A stretch of DNA of 64,000 nt from Methylovulum sp. GTDB taxonomy: Bacteria; Pseudomonadota; Gammaproteobacteria; Methylococcales; Methylomonadaceae. The translations under genes and the position numbers were made by a program. The notes beneath the pieces were generated by a model, which was not told where the DNA came from, did no database searches, and worked only from the letters and a program-made list of their open reading frames with translations. The DNA lies in NCBI RefSeq assembly GCF_028687615.1, contig NZ_JAQTZU010000001.1:62001-126000 (forward strand). The letters are read 5' to 3'. Of this stretch, positions 17,425 through 26,366 are shown in pieces. How positions within the stretch are numbered: the first letter of the stretch is position 1; every line of letters begins with the position of its first letter.

Positions 17425-20190
17425 ATGCCGCTACCTTCCTCCCAATACCTGATCTTAGTTGATGGCTCTTCTTTCCTCTTCCGTGCCTACCACGCCATCC
17501 CCATGCTAAACAGCCCGGACGGCAAGCCGACCAACGCCATCCACGGCGTCACCAATATGCTGCGTAAGCTCATGAGCGATTACGCCAGTGAACATATCTC
17601 GGTTGTTTTTGACGCGCCAGGGAAAACTTTCCGCAATGACTTGTATGAAGCCTATAAAGCCCACCGTCCGCCCATGCCGGATGATTTGCGCGTACAAATT
17701 GAGCCACTGCACCAATTAATCCGCGCAATGGGCTTGCCGTTGCTGATGGAATCGGGTGTGGAGGCCGATGATGTGATGGGGACGCTGGCATGTCGCGGCA
17801 AGGAATCCGGTTACCACGTCATTCTGGTGACTGGCGACAAGGACATGGCGCAACTCGTCAATGAACAGGTCATCCTTGAAAACACCATGTCGAACACCCG
17901 CATGGACATCCAAGGCGTGATAGCCAAATTTGGCGTAAGGCCGGAGCAAATCGTCGATTATCTGGCCTTGATGGGCGACACTGTTGACAATATTCCTGGT
18001 GTGCCCAAAGTCGGCCCGAAAACCGCCGCCAAATGGCTGGAGCAATACGGCACACTGGAAAACCTGGTCGCCCATGCCCATGAAATAAAAGGCAAGATTG
18101 GCGAAAACTTGCGCGACGCGCTGGAGTTTATGCCGCTTGCCAAGCAATTGACGACCATCCAATGTGATTTGGAGCTGCCCTTCGGCGTTGAAGATTTGAA
18201 ACAACAGCCTATGGACAAAGCGGCTTTAAAAACCTTGCTGACGGAACTGGGATTTTCATCATGGCTGAAAACCTTGGACAATCCTATTGCCACTGAAACC
18301 CCAGTTGTTAAGGATAGGCAAACAGATATTGGTGTAGACCTTTCTGGTTTGCCAAACCAGACAAGTCTTAATGCAAATGTCCAAAAAGTTTACGAAACCA
18401 TCCTGACCGAAACCCAATTCACCGATTGGCTCAAACGCCTAGACACGGCCGAATTGTTTGCTTTCGATACCGAAACCACCAGCCTGGATTACAGCAAAGC
18501 CCAAATCGTCGGCGTGTCGTTTGCCGTGGAAGCGGGACATGCGGCCTATTTGCCTTTAGCGCACGAATATCCCGGCGCACCGAAACAACTTGACCGCACC
18601 GATATACTGGAAAAACTCCGCCCGCTTTTGGAAAATCCCCACAAAGCCAAACTGGGGCAAAACCTGAAATACGATGCCCATGTCTTAGCCAACCACGGCA
18701 TCACCTTACGCGGCATCGCCCATGACACGATGCTCGAATCTTATGTCTTGGACAGCACCGCGAGCCGCCACAATATGGATGATCTGGCGAAAAAGTATCT
18801 GGACATGGACACCATCCATTACGAAGATGTCGCGGGCAAAGGCGCGAAACAAATCGGTTTCCAGGAAGTCGCCATCGAACAGGCCACGCCGTATGCCGCC
18901 GAAGATGCCGATATTACCCTGCGTTTGCACCAGACTTTATTGCCGAAACTGCAACAGCACCCTCGCCTGTATCAACTTTACCAGCAGATGGAAATACCGC
19001 TAATCCCCGTATTGGCAAAGATTGAACGCAACGGCGTACTCATCGACACGGCGATGCTGGCCCAACAAAGTCTGGAATTATCCAGCCAAATCATCGCCTT
19101 GGAACAACATGCCCACGATCTCGCAGGCCGCGCTTTCAATCTGGGCTCACCTAAGCAGATCCAGGATATTTTGTACGACCAACTGAAACTTCCGGTCTTG
19201 AAAAAAACCCCGAAAGGCCAGCCATCGACCGATGAATCGGTGTTGCAAGAATTGGCGGCGGACTATCCCTTGCCCAAGGTGATATTGGAATACCGCAGTT
19301 TAAGCAAGCTGAAATCAACTTATATCGACAAACTGCCGCAACAAGTGGACAGCAACACCGGACGCATCCACACCTCCTACCATCAAGCCGTAGCGGCTAC
19401 AGGACGGCTGTCTTCGTCCGACCCGAACCTGCAAAACATCCCGATACGCAGTGCCGAAGGCCGCAAAATCCGCCAAGCGTTTATCGCCCCGGCAGGCTAT
19501 AAAATCGTCGCCGCCGATTATTCGCAAATTGAGCTGCGCATCATGGCGCATTTGTCGGCCGATGCGGGTTTGTTGCAAGCATTTAGCCAAGGTGAGGACA
19601 TTCACAGGGCCACCGCCGCCGAAGTGTTTGGCGTCGCCCCCGAACAAGTCACCCACGATTTGCGCCGTTCCGCCAAAGCCATTAACTTTGGCTTGATTTA
19701 TGGCATGTCCTCCTTCGGTCTGGCGCAGCAATTGGGCTTAGGCCGCAACCAAGCCCAGGCTTATATTGATTTGTATTTTGCCCGTTATCCCGGCGTGAAA
19801 AATTACATGGACAGCATCCGCGAACAAGCGCGGGAACAAGGTTTTGTCGAAACCCTGTTTGGACGGCGCCTGTATTTGCCGGACATCCAATCCCGCAACG
19901 CCAACATGCGCCAATACGCCGAACGCACCGCCATCAACGCGCCGATGCAGGGCACCGCCGCCGACATTATCAAACGCGCCATGATCGCCACAGATGCGTG
20001 GTTAAACAAAGGGCGCACCGATGCCAAAATGATTATGCAGGTGCATGATGAATTGGTGTTTGAAATCGCCGAAAACCAGCTAGAGGCGTGTACCACACAG
20101 ATCAAAAACCTGATGTGCGCCGCCGCTGAATTGAACGTGCCATTGGTCGTGGATGTTGGGGTTGGGGATAATTGGGATGAGGCGCATTAG
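17425..20190 (+). CDS. polA: DNA polymerase I
   Basis: 921 residues from the ATG at 17425; a TTG at 17389 would add twelve but is less likely. Domain order is complete: 5'-3' exonuclease (LILVDGSSFLFRAYHA, GVEADDVMGTLA), 3'-5' proofreading exonuclease with intact D348-T-E350, and polymerase with motif A DYSQIELR (D698), KAINFGLIYGMS, and motif C VHDE (D875). It fills gaps and removes RNA primers during replication and repair. Both metal-binding exonuclease residues are present, so proofreading should work. It is transcribed alone, divergent from the LamG-pilin gene, with an inverted-repeat element just after the stop. Confidence 0.98.
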   Translation: MPLPSSQYLILVDGSSFLFRAYHAIPMLNSPDGKPTNAIHGVTNMLRKLMSDYASEHISVVFDAPGKTFRNDLYEAYKAHRPPMPDDLRVQIEPLHQLIRAMGLPLLMESGVEADDVMGTLACRGKESGYHVILVTGDKDMAQLVNEQVILENTMSNTRMDIQGVIAKFGVRPEQIVDYLALMGDTVDNIPGVPKVGPKTAAKWLEQYGTLENLVAHAHEIKGKIGENLRDALEFMPLAKQLTTIQCDLELPFGVEDLKQQPMDKAALKTLLTELGFSSWLKTLDNPIATETPVVKDRQTDIGVDLSGLPNQTSLNANVQKVYETILTETQFTDWLKRLDTAELFAFDTETTSLDYSKAQIVGVSFAVEAGHAAYLPLAHEYPGAPKQLDRTDILEKLRPLLENPHKAKLGQNLKYDAHVLANHGITLRGIAHDTMLESYVLDSTASRHNMDDLAKKYLDMDTIHYEDVAGKGAKQIGFQEVAIEQATPYAAEDADITLRLHQTLLPKLQQHPRLYQLYQQMEIPLIPVLAKIERNGVLIDTAMLAQQSLELSSQIIALEQHAHDLAGRAFNLGSPKQIQDILYDQLKLPVLKKTPKGQPSTDESVLQELAADYPLPKVILEYRSLSKLKSTYIDKLPQQVDSNTGRIHTSYHQAVAATGRLSSSDPNLQNIPIRSAEGRKIRQAFIAPAGYKIVAADYSQIELRIMAHLSADAGLLQAFSQGEDIHRATAAEVFGVAPEQVTHDLRRSAKAINFGLIYGMSSFGLAQQLGLGRNQAQAYIDLYFARYPGVKNYMDSIREQAREQGFVETLFGRRLYLPDIQSRNANMRQYAERTAINAPMQGTAADIIKRAMIATDAWLNKGRTDAKMIMQVHDELVFEIAENQLEACTTQIKNLMCAAAELNVPLVVDVGVGDNWDEAH

Positions 20191-20203
20191 GCGGCACGAT
20201 CTA

Positions 20204-20225
20204 CTTCAAACGGTCACGTTTTCGG
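20204..20225. mobile_element. single end of the palindromic element family, copy C
   Basis: CTTCAAACGGTCACGTTTTC followed by GG is closely similar to the ends at 1153 and (complement) 25879. Only this terminal stretch is present; from 20226 the sequence switches to a different inverted-repeat element. It lies 13 bases after the polA stop. Confidence 0.55.
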
Positions 20226-20367
20226 TTTGGTAGTCCTGCAATCGGAATGATAATAGATTTGTCAATAAAATATTGCGATGACTGTACGCCTTGAAGTACG
20301 GGCATTCGACCCAATAAATCGGTAGGCTTGACTTTTTACAAATCATTCCGATTGCAGGACTACCAAA
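20226..20367. mobile_element. 142-bp element with perfect 26-bp terminal inverted repeats
   Basis: The 26 bases at 20226-20251 (TTTGGTAGTCCTGCAATCGG then AATGAT) recur exactly, inverted, at 20342-20367. The 90 bases between them have no coding potential. This is MITE architecture. On transcription the arms could also form a long hairpin downstream of polA. Confidence 0.75.
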
Positions 20368-20369
20368 AA

Positions 20370-20495
20370 TCATTGCATAGCCACAAAAACTTTACTTATA
20401 TGTTCATTTAGTTTGCTGTCGCCGTCATAAATAAGCAGCACCTTAAGCCGCTCCGCTGCCGCGATTCGTGCTGCTTCATGTTCTCCAGCACAGAG
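20370..20495 (-). pseudogene. possible 41-codon gene remnant
   Basis: On the minus strand an open stretch encodes EHEAARIAAAERLKVLLIYD and then GDSKLNEHISKVFVAMQ before TGA. The composition is protein-like, but there is no start codon and it is cut by TGA upstream. It may be the last part of a lost gene. Family not recognised. The rest of 20496-20815 is AT-rich and holds only the argH promoter region. Confidence 0.3.
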
Positions 20496-20815
20496 TCATA
20501 AGTATCTACATATTTTTTATTAATTATTTTAAAACAAATAGTTAGGCGCGTATGGCGCGTTTGTAACTTGTGCGTGACGTTTATATCCAGTTCCCAAGCT
20601 CCAGCTTGTGAACCAACGTATTAAGATAATTTTTCGGATGGTGTAAACAATTTGGCAATCAGCCAAACCGTTGTCTGGCGATAGTAAGTAAAGTGGTTGG
20701 CGAATAATGGGGCGGGGTTGTAACTTGCGTATTGGCTGTTTTGCGGTGTTTTTAAACATCCATAGGATTCTAAACGGTATAATCAGCAAATTTTTCCAAC
20801 GGCTTTAAAATCACC

Positions 20816-22225
20816 ATGACTTCCGTAAATTCTGAAAAATTGTCCAGCGCCCGCTTTGCCCAAGCCACCGATGCTTTTGTCGAAGTCTTCACGGCCTCCG
20901 TTGATTTTGACCAACGCATGGCCCCGCAAGACATCCAAGGTTCCATCGCCCATGCCACCATGTTGTGCGCCTGTGGCATCCTGACCGAAGCCGAGCGCGA
21001 CGCCATCATCAACGGCCTGACGCAAATCGGCGCAGAAATAGCTGACGGCACATTCGTCTGGTCTATCAAGCAAGAAGATGTCCACATGAACATCGAAGCG
21101 CGCTTGACCGACATGATTGGCGTTGCGGGGAAAAAACTGCACACCGGACGTTCGCGCAATGACCAGGTCGCCACCGACATCCGCCTGTATTTGCGTAGCG
21201 AAATCGTCCAGATCACCGCCCAATTGACGCGTTTGCAAACCGCCATCCTGGATTTGGCGGAACAACACGCCGGCACCATCATGCCCGGTTTCACGCATTT
21301 GCAAGTCGCCCAGCCCATCACCTTCGGGCACCACCTGATGGCCTGGTTTGAAATGCTGCGCCGTGACCGCGAGCGTCTGGACGATTGCGTCAAACGCATC
21401 AACATCATGCCCTTAGGTGCGGCGGCCTTGGCGGGGACCAGCTACCCGATAGACCGCTTCATGACCGCCGAACTGCTAGGTTTCAGCCGCCCGTCCGCCA
21501 ACTCGCTGGATTCGGTCAGCGACCGTGATTTCGCCATCGAATTTGCCGCCGTCGCCAGCCTCATCATGATGCACTTGTCGCGTTTCTCCGAAGAACTGAT
21601 TTTGTGGTCTAGCGCGTTTGTTGATTTTATCGACATGCCGGATGCCTTTTGCACGGGTTCATCCATCATGCCGCAAAAGAAAAATCCCGATGTGCCGGAA
21701 TTGGTGCGCGGCAAATCCGGCAGGGTCACGGGGCATCTGGTGGCCTTGCTGATGCTGATGAAAAGCCAGCCCTTGGCCTATAACAAAGATAACCAGGAAG
21801 ACAAAGAGCCGCTGTTCGACACCGCCGACACGCTGGTCAATTGCCTACGCGCCTACGCCGACATGGTCCCGCACATCACCGCCAAAAAAGCCAATATGTA
21901 CAATGCCGCCAAGCGTGGTTTCGCCACCGCGACCGATTTGGCGGATTATCTGGTACGCAAAGGCATGGCCTTCCGTGATGCGCATGAAGTGGTGGGTTTG
22001 GCGGTGCGTTTGGGTTTGGAAAGCCAACGGGATTTGTCCGAACTGACGCTTGCCGAATTGCAGGGGTTTTCGGCGTTAGTCTCCGAAGACGTGTTTGCGT
22101 ATTTGACTTTGGAAGGCTCGGTGGCGGCGCGTCAGCATATCGGCGGCACTGCGCCGGAGACGGTCAAGGCGGCTATCCAGGCGGCGCGGCAGCTTTTGGA
22201 TAACTTAGGAATGGGCATGGAATAA
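20816..22225 (+). CDS. argH: argininosuccinate lyase
   Basis: 469 residues. It splits argininosuccinate into arginine and fumarate, the last step of arginine synthesis. The fumarase/aspartase-superfamily signature [12 protein letters not shown] is at about 281-292 (catalytic Ser282 or Ser283). [14 protein letters not shown] and [13 protein letters not shown] are also present. The last residues are odd: LLDN is followed by LGMGME, which is encoded by a repeat. The duplicated 3' end at 22689-22949 keeps LLDNA and a stop, and differs by two extra bases (TG at 22943-22944). So this copy probably lost those two bases and gained six residues from the repeat. The active site is unaffected. Confidence 0.96.
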   Translation: MTSVNSEKLSSARFAQATDAFVEVFTASVDFDQRMAPQDIQGSIAHATMLCACGILTEAERDAIINGLTQIGAEIADGTFVWSIKQEDVHMNIEARLTDMIGVAGKKLHTGRSRNDQVATDIRLYLRSEIVQITAQLTRLQTAILDLAEQHAGTIMPGFTHLQVAQPITFGHHLMAWFEMLRRDRERLDDCVKRINIMPLGAAALAGTSYPIDRFMTAELLGFSRPSANSLDSVSDRDFAIEFAAVASLIMMHLSRFSEELILWSSAFVDFIDMPDAFCTGSSIMPQKKNPDVPELVRGKSGRVTGHLVALLMLMKSQPLAYNKDNQEDKEPLFDTADTLVNCLRAYADMVPHITAKKANMYNAAKRGFATATDLADYLVRKGMAFRDAHEVVGLAVRLGLESQRDLSELTLAELQGFSALVSEDVFAYLTLEGSVAARQHIGGTAPETVKAAIQAARQLLDNLGMGME

Positions 22226-22285
22226 GTCCGTAGATTAAGACCGTTCAACCCGTAAGACGCATACCGTAACCCGTAAGACGCATAC

Positions 22286-22366
22286 CGTAGGGTGCAATAG
22301 GCGATAGCCGTATTGCACCTGCCTTCAATCATCCGGCGCATTACGCTATCGCTAATGCGCCCTACG
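22286..22366. repeat. REP-like double hairpin, copy 1
   Basis: CGTAGGG ... CCCTACG enclose two hairpins: GGTGCAATA/TATTGCACC and GGCGCATTA/TAATGCGCC. Preceded by a 21-base tandem duplication (AACCCGTAAGACGCATACCG plus T, about 22248-22289). Confidence 0.8.
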
Positions 22367-22446
22367 CGGGCTGCGCCGGAGACGGTCAAGGCGGCTATCC
22401 AGGCGGCGCGTCAGCTTTTGGATAACTTAACCCGTAAGACGCATAC

Positions 22447-22527
22447 CGTAAGGTGCAATAGGCGATAGCCGTATTGCACCTGCCTTCAATCATCCGGCGC
22501 ATTACGCTATCGCTAATGCGTCCTACG
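22447..22527. repeat. REP-like double hairpin, copy 2
   Basis: Same 81-base structure as copy 1, with CGTAAGG instead of CGTAGGG at the left and GTCCTACG at the right. Confidence 0.78.
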
Positions 22528-22605
22528 CGCTGCGCCGGAGACGGTCAAGGCGGCTATCCAGGCGGCGCGTCAGCTTTTGGATAACTTAACCCGTAAGACG
22601 CATAC

Positions 22606-22686
22606 CGTAAGGTGCAATAGGCGATAGCCGTATTGCACCTGCCTTCAATCATCCGGCGCATTACGCTATCGCTAATGCGCCCTACG
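22606..22686. repeat. REP-like double hairpin, copy 3
   Basis: Same structure as copy 2, with GCCCTACG at the right. It joins directly to the duplicated argH fragment. Confidence 0.78.
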
Positions 22687-22688
22687 CG

Positions 22689-22949
22689 CTGGTACGCAAA
22701 GGCATGGCCTTCCGTGATGCGCATGAGGTGGTGGGTTTGGCGGTGCGTTTGGGTTTGGAAAGCCAACGGGATTTGTCGGAATTGACGCTTGCCGAATTGC
22801 AGGGGTTTTCGGCGTTAGTCTCCGAAGACGTGTTTGCGTATTTGACTTTGGAAGGCTCGGTGGCGGCGCGTCAGCATATCGGCGGCACTGCGCCGGAGAC
22901 GGTCAAGGCGGCTATCCAGGCGGCGCGGCAGCTTTTGGATAATGCTTAG
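22689..22949 (+). pseudogene. duplicated 3' end of argH
   Basis: Copy of argH 21950-22203 with only a few silent-type changes. It encodes [20 protein letters not shown] onward to LLDNA and TAG. No start signal and none of the active-site residues, so it should be non-functional. It probably shows the original argH terminus. It is followed by the same repeat sequence as argH itself. Confidence 0.88.
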
Positions 22950-23005
22950 GAATGGGCATGGAATAAGTCCGTAGATTAAGACCGTTCAACCCGTAAGACG
23001 CATAC

Positions 23006-23086
23006 CGTAGGGTGCAATAGGCGATAGCCGTATTGCACCTGCCTTCAATCATCCGGCGCATTACGCTATCGCTAATGCGCCCTACG
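23006..23086. repeat. REP-like double hairpin, copy 4
   Basis: Matches copy 1. It abuts the sigma-54 activator remnant at 23090, which suggests it marks the original junction between argH and that gene. Confidence 0.78.
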
Positions 23087-23089
23087 CGG

Positions 23090-23203
23090 GCTGCTATTCG
23101 ACTAGCTTTACAACAAAGCAACGGTTCGGTGGGACATGCGGGGGAGTTATTGGGGATGAGCCGCGCGACTTTATGGCGTAAGCGTAAGCGGTATGGGTTG
23201 TGA
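23090..23203 (+). pseudogene. C-terminal Fis-type HTH of a sigma-54 activator
   Basis: 37 codons and TGA encode LALQQSNGSVGHAGELLGMS and RATLWRKRKRYGL, the helix-turn-helix that ends NtrC-family enhancer-binding regulators. The receiver and AAA+ domains are absent; a REP-like repeat replaces them. It is a remnant, the rest having been deleted or moved. Confidence 0.75.
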
Positions 23204-23284
23204 TGATTAAATGATTTACGAGCAAACCAATAATATTTATAAACCAATAAACAAAAATTTGAGTATCTGAAAAAGGACAGCTCT

Positions 23285-24046
23285 ATGGAAAAAATAAAGG
23301 CTTGGGTAATTGGAGAAATTGGTGAATATATCGCTCAAAAATATTTATCAAGCAACGGGTTTCAACTTGTAAAATATGGTAAAGAAATGCCTCGAAACAC
23401 ATCAGGAAATCACCTGAAACCTTACCTTACAGTATGCTCTGATGAAGGATTGGATTGTGCCGTAGGTTATGCTAAATCCAAATATGCCAAAGAAACGCCT
23501 AAAACCATTTTTAAACTCAACATCAATAGCCCCCCGTATAAGAAAGAGTTTCTTATTGTTAACCTACTAGTAAATGAGTATATCCAGCGTTACTGGTGGC
23601 ACTTTTCTGAAAAGAATCCATTACCTCATGACTGGCTAAAAATAACTCAAGCGCAAAAAAAGCATGGAAATCAAGCCGCAGAACGTTTGAAAAATGAAAA
23701 TAGAGAAGCCCTAAAAAAATTCCCTGGGTCAGGTGCGCACCCAGGCCGCTATGATTTTATCGGTTTCAAAAGCGGTGAATATTATGCAATAGAGGTCAAA
23801 GTTAACAAATCTAAGCTCAATTATTGGCAGGTAATCAGGTTATCACTATTACAGAGATATGGATGTAATATTATCGTTATAAATATATGCATTTCAAAAG
23901 CACAATTGCTTCTTGCAATAGCTGGCAAAGAGCCACTTATTGAAAGCATAAAACTAAACGCTGAATTACGAAACTCCAAAATTGAGTTACCATCAGACGA
24001 AGAATTTATCAAAATATTAAACTATTTGATGCCCCACGAAAAATAG
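23285..24046 (+). CDS. PD-(D/E)XK-like nuclease, possible defence protein
   Basis: 253 residues, AT-rich, with AAGGACAG before the ATG. The N-terminal helix GEIGEYIAQKYLSSNGF (10-26) resembles the first helix of YraN/Hjc-type nucleases with a catalytic Glu. RYDFIGFKSGEYYAIEVKVN gives the D157 ... E170-x-K172 core, followed by a helix with Q182 and Q190. The 80-150 segment is Lys/Asn-rich and unique. The motif set supports metal-dependent nuclease activity, but the exact family is not recognised. It faces an FRG-domain gene 75 bases away in an island flanked by gene remnants. Restriction or anti-phage function is inferred. Confidence 0.6.
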   Translation: MEKIKAWVIGEIGEYIAQKYLSSNGFQLVKYGKEMPRNTSGNHLKPYLTVCSDEGLDCAVGYAKSKYAKETPKTIFKLNINSPPYKKEFLIVNLLVNEYIQRYWWHFSEKNPLPHDWLKITQAQKKHGNQAAERLKNENREALKKFPGSGAHPGRYDFIGFKSGEYYAIEVKVNKSKLNYWQVIRLSLLQRYGCNIIVINICISKAQLLLAIAGKEPLIESIKLNAELRNSKIELPSDEEFIKILNYLMPHEK

Positions 24047-24120
24047 CCATACTTCTTAATTAATGAGCCGCATGTCTCGGTAGATTTTATGGCTCTGCTG
24101 AGATAGTTCCCAACGATTAG

Positions 24121-25068
24121 TTAGAAGTAATGGGAATTCCATTTTGCCTTAACAACTGACGCTACATTATCTAATGTTGGCATTAAGGAAGCCTTGGTTA
24201 TTCCTTCTTTCTCTAAAACCCACAACAGCTCCTGGGCATGTTCTATACTTAGTTCATGCGATATTAATATTGGCAGTTCGCAACACATATCGGTAATTAT
24301 TTCCTCTAAAGCTGGCCATTTCTGATGAAGTAAAAAATACTTCTCCAATTCTGAATATGAATCTGAAGATGACAGATTTGATACGGTTGTAAATACACCG
24401 CTTTGTGAGTGAAGAAAATTATTTGAGGACCTTTGTGGCCTGAAGATCATTATTCTGAAGGGTTTGAATAAATCGTCTGAATGTCCTTGAAATGCTAAAT
24501 ACTTGGTATTTAAAGACCAGACACAAATATTCTTCGAGTCTGGCGGGCTAAATTCAGCTGCAAAATATGCAGCAACTATTGGACTATTTGTCCAATCTAA
24601 AAGGCGAGTAGGTATACCATGATGCTGTGCAAGTGATGCTGCGCCAGAGAAACATTCATCATTGTTGCGCCGTAATTTCCCATTTAATATCGGGCTTCTG
24701 TTTGGCTGGTAATATCCAGCATCAACGTCAAATCCTAGCTCATTAGCAACATTTGCAAAACGAAAAAGAGCTTCTTCTTCTGCGTTAGTCCATTCTAAAT
24801 ATTGACGCAGAATAGGCGTTTCTTCTATTGCTGACGGTAATTCCAAAATCGGTAATTCTAAGCTTGCAATTTTTGCGATCAGAGGCATTAAGCTACCCGA
24901 TGTCTCTCGCCAAGCAGATGGGAGTAGCTTCCAGTTATCAGCGTCGCCAATTCCACGAAAAACCCATGGTGAATTACGATTTTGTTCCCACCATTTTTTG
25001 TTTGAGCGACGAATTTCTGAAAGAAAATCCTCCACTTTATCGAATTTTATTCTGCTAAGTGCTGGCAT
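24121..25068 (-). CDS. FRG-domain protein
   Basis: 315 residues. It has both hallmark blocks of the FRG domain: WVFRGIGDADNWKLLPSAWR (35-54) and SLAQHHGIPTRLLDWTNSPI then VAAYFA (145-170). FRG proteins are frequent in defence islands and prophages and have been grouped with ADP-ribosyltransferase-like folds; activity is not established. No membrane helix. AT-rich like the convergent nuclease-like gene, and unlike argH or polA. The two share a 75-base gap, so they are not co-transcribed, but the pairing may be a module. Confidence 0.82.
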   Translation of the reverse strand: MPALSRIKFDKVEDFLSEIRRSNKKWWEQNRNSPWVFRGIGDADNWKLLPSAWRETSGSLMPLIAKIASLELPILELPSAIEETPILRQYLEWTNAEEEALFRFANVANELGFDVDAGYYQPNRSPILNGKLRRNNDECFSGAASLAQHHGIPTRLLDWTNSPIVAAYFAAEFSPPDSKNICVWSLNTKYLAFQGHSDDLFKPFRIMIFRPQRSSNNFLHSQSGVFTTVSNLSSSDSYSELEKYFLLHQKWPALEEIITDMCCELPILISHELSIEHAQELLWVLEKEGITKASLMPTLDNVASVVKAKWNSHYF

Positions 25069-25421
25069 TTTGAATGCAGTAAGGTAGGTGCACTTTTATG
25101 GATTTATAACGTCTAGTTTTAAACCCATAAAGCTACAAATCATAAAACACATTTACTTTAACATCCAGGAAACAAATCAACCTGAAGTTTTGTATATTTT
25201 CAAGCGGGACGGGATTTGTTATCCAGCTCTTAACCGTTTCAATCTAGTTATTGGTATTCAAAACGTTTCGGAACGGGTAACAAACCCGTTCCTGCTGGTT
25301 GCCAAGCAATAAAGACGAATGTAAAACTTAGTCCGCTTATGTTTCGTGACGCTGGAGCGTCTATCACGGCATTCCCATTTAAAATAACTGGGGTCAGAGT
25401 AAACTTAAACCTCTTTATTAG
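25069..25421. other. intergenic with mobile-element traces
   Basis: AT-rich up to 25300, probably the FRG promoter region. At about 25348-25361 a GACGCTGGAGCGTC hairpin, and at 25390-25407 TGGGGTCAGAGTAAAC, a sequence commonly found at the edges of transposase-associated repeats. The latter directly precedes the kdpE remnant, whose 5' part is missing. No gene. Confidence 0.45.
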
Positions 25422-26025
25422 ACCATTACAGAAAGCGACATCACGCTGGCGTTGGACAACGGCGCCGACGACTACTTGACCCAACCATTCAGCACTGCCG
25501 AACTGCTGTCGCGCATCAAAGCCCTGCCTAGGCGTGTCGCCAAGCTACCCGGTGGCGCACAGGAGTTTTTCCAAGTCGGCGAACTAAAAATAGAACTGAC
25601 CAAACGCCGCGTTTTCGTTGGGGAGAAAGAAATCCACCTGACCCCCATCGAATTCCGTCTGCTGAGTGTATTGGTAAGCAACGCCGGATTCGTGGCCACG
25701 CACCGGCAACTGCTCGAAAAGGTTTGGGGCTTCCTATACTTTGAGCGGTCGGTTTTTCAGTTTTTGGAATTTGCAGTAGGGTACGCTGTGTGTACATTTT
25801 AAATATTTATTTAAAAATCAATATATAAGGTACGCACAGCGTACCCTACTTAAAAAACCGAAAACATGACCGTTCAGAGTATATACCGAACATAGCCACT
25901 ATTTACGCATTTACATGGGGCAACTACGCCACAAAATAGAATCCAATCTCGCCCGCCCCCGTTATTTTCTGACCGAGGCGGGGGTCGGGTATCGGCTGTG
26001 CGAGGAGGAAAACCAAAGAAAGTAA
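25422..26025 (+). pseudogene. kdpE: kdpE-like response regulator, broken twice
   Basis: Two in-frame parts are visible: 25422-25738 (end of the receiver domain LALDNGADDYLTQPFSTAEL, linker, winged-helix start HLTPIEFRLLSVLV, LLEKVWGF) and 25882-26025 (YTEHSHYLRIYMGQLRHKIE, TEAGVGYRL, TAA). Removing the 141-bp element at 25739-25879 and one TATA restores one continuous frame reading VWGFLYTEHSHYLR, as in KdpE-type OmpR-family regulators of potassium transport. The first roughly 80 codons, including the phosphorylated Asp, are also missing, replaced by repeat-type DNA. So the gene is dead independently of the element. Confidence 0.82.
25739..25879. mobile_element. 141-bp palindromic MITE-like element, copy B (complete)
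   Basis: Flanked by TATA on both sides (25735-25738 and 25880-25883). The two halves are near-complementary: terminal CTTTGAGCGGTCGGTTTTTC against the complement of AAAACATGACCGTTCAGAG, then GTAGGGTACGCTGTG against CGCACAGCGTACCCTAC. The centre is AT-rich. It has no coding capacity. Removal restores the kdpE frame, which is direct evidence of insertion. Confidence 0.85.
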
Positions 26026-26366
26026 AAAGCCGTCAAAACCCACCGTTTATTTTACGGCCCGTAACATGGGTTTGCCCTAACGATACGCTATGGCATTGAT
26101 GTGACGGCGGTTTTCTAAAGTAGAAGCCCCATGCAAACAGGCAACCGTCACAATAAAGTCATATTGATGACCTATGATTAAGAGACGGTTATCCCAATAA
26201 ACCTTGGAGTTTTAGCCATGTGATAACGGCGACTGGCGATGCTAGCGTCTTTAGCCATTATGTTTCGCGGAAGACATCAGCTTGAACCGTGTCCCATCGC
26301 GCTTTCCACGCCTCAGTGCCGTTCCACTCTCTTAAGCCATACTTAAACCAACGCGTAACCCATCTT
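26026..26366. other. intergenic before the LpxH-like gene
   Basis: No supported gene. The frame continues open upstream of 26367 to 26289, but lacks a ribosome site and conserved sequence. No clear terminator or riboswitch was identified. Confidence 0.45.

Larger units (their letters stand above)
22371..22688 (+). repeat. two tandem 159-bp units (argH end plus REP hairpin)
   Basis: Units 22371-22529 and 22530-22688 are nearly identical. Each holds about 60 bases copied from the 3' end of argH (CTGCGCCGGAGACGGTCAAG onward) fused at GATAACTTA to one REP-like double hairpin (22447-22527 and 22606-22686). 159 is a multiple of three, but the units contain stops, so they do not extend argH. Confidence 0.85.

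Noticed and set aside
22226-23089. CRISPR array
   Set aside because: The repeats are 81-159 bases, contain argH sequence and hairpins, and have no unique spacers of similar length.
26100-26366. riboswitch or structured leader before the LpxH-like gene
   Set aside because: Some short inverted pairs are present, but no known riboswitch core could be recognised.
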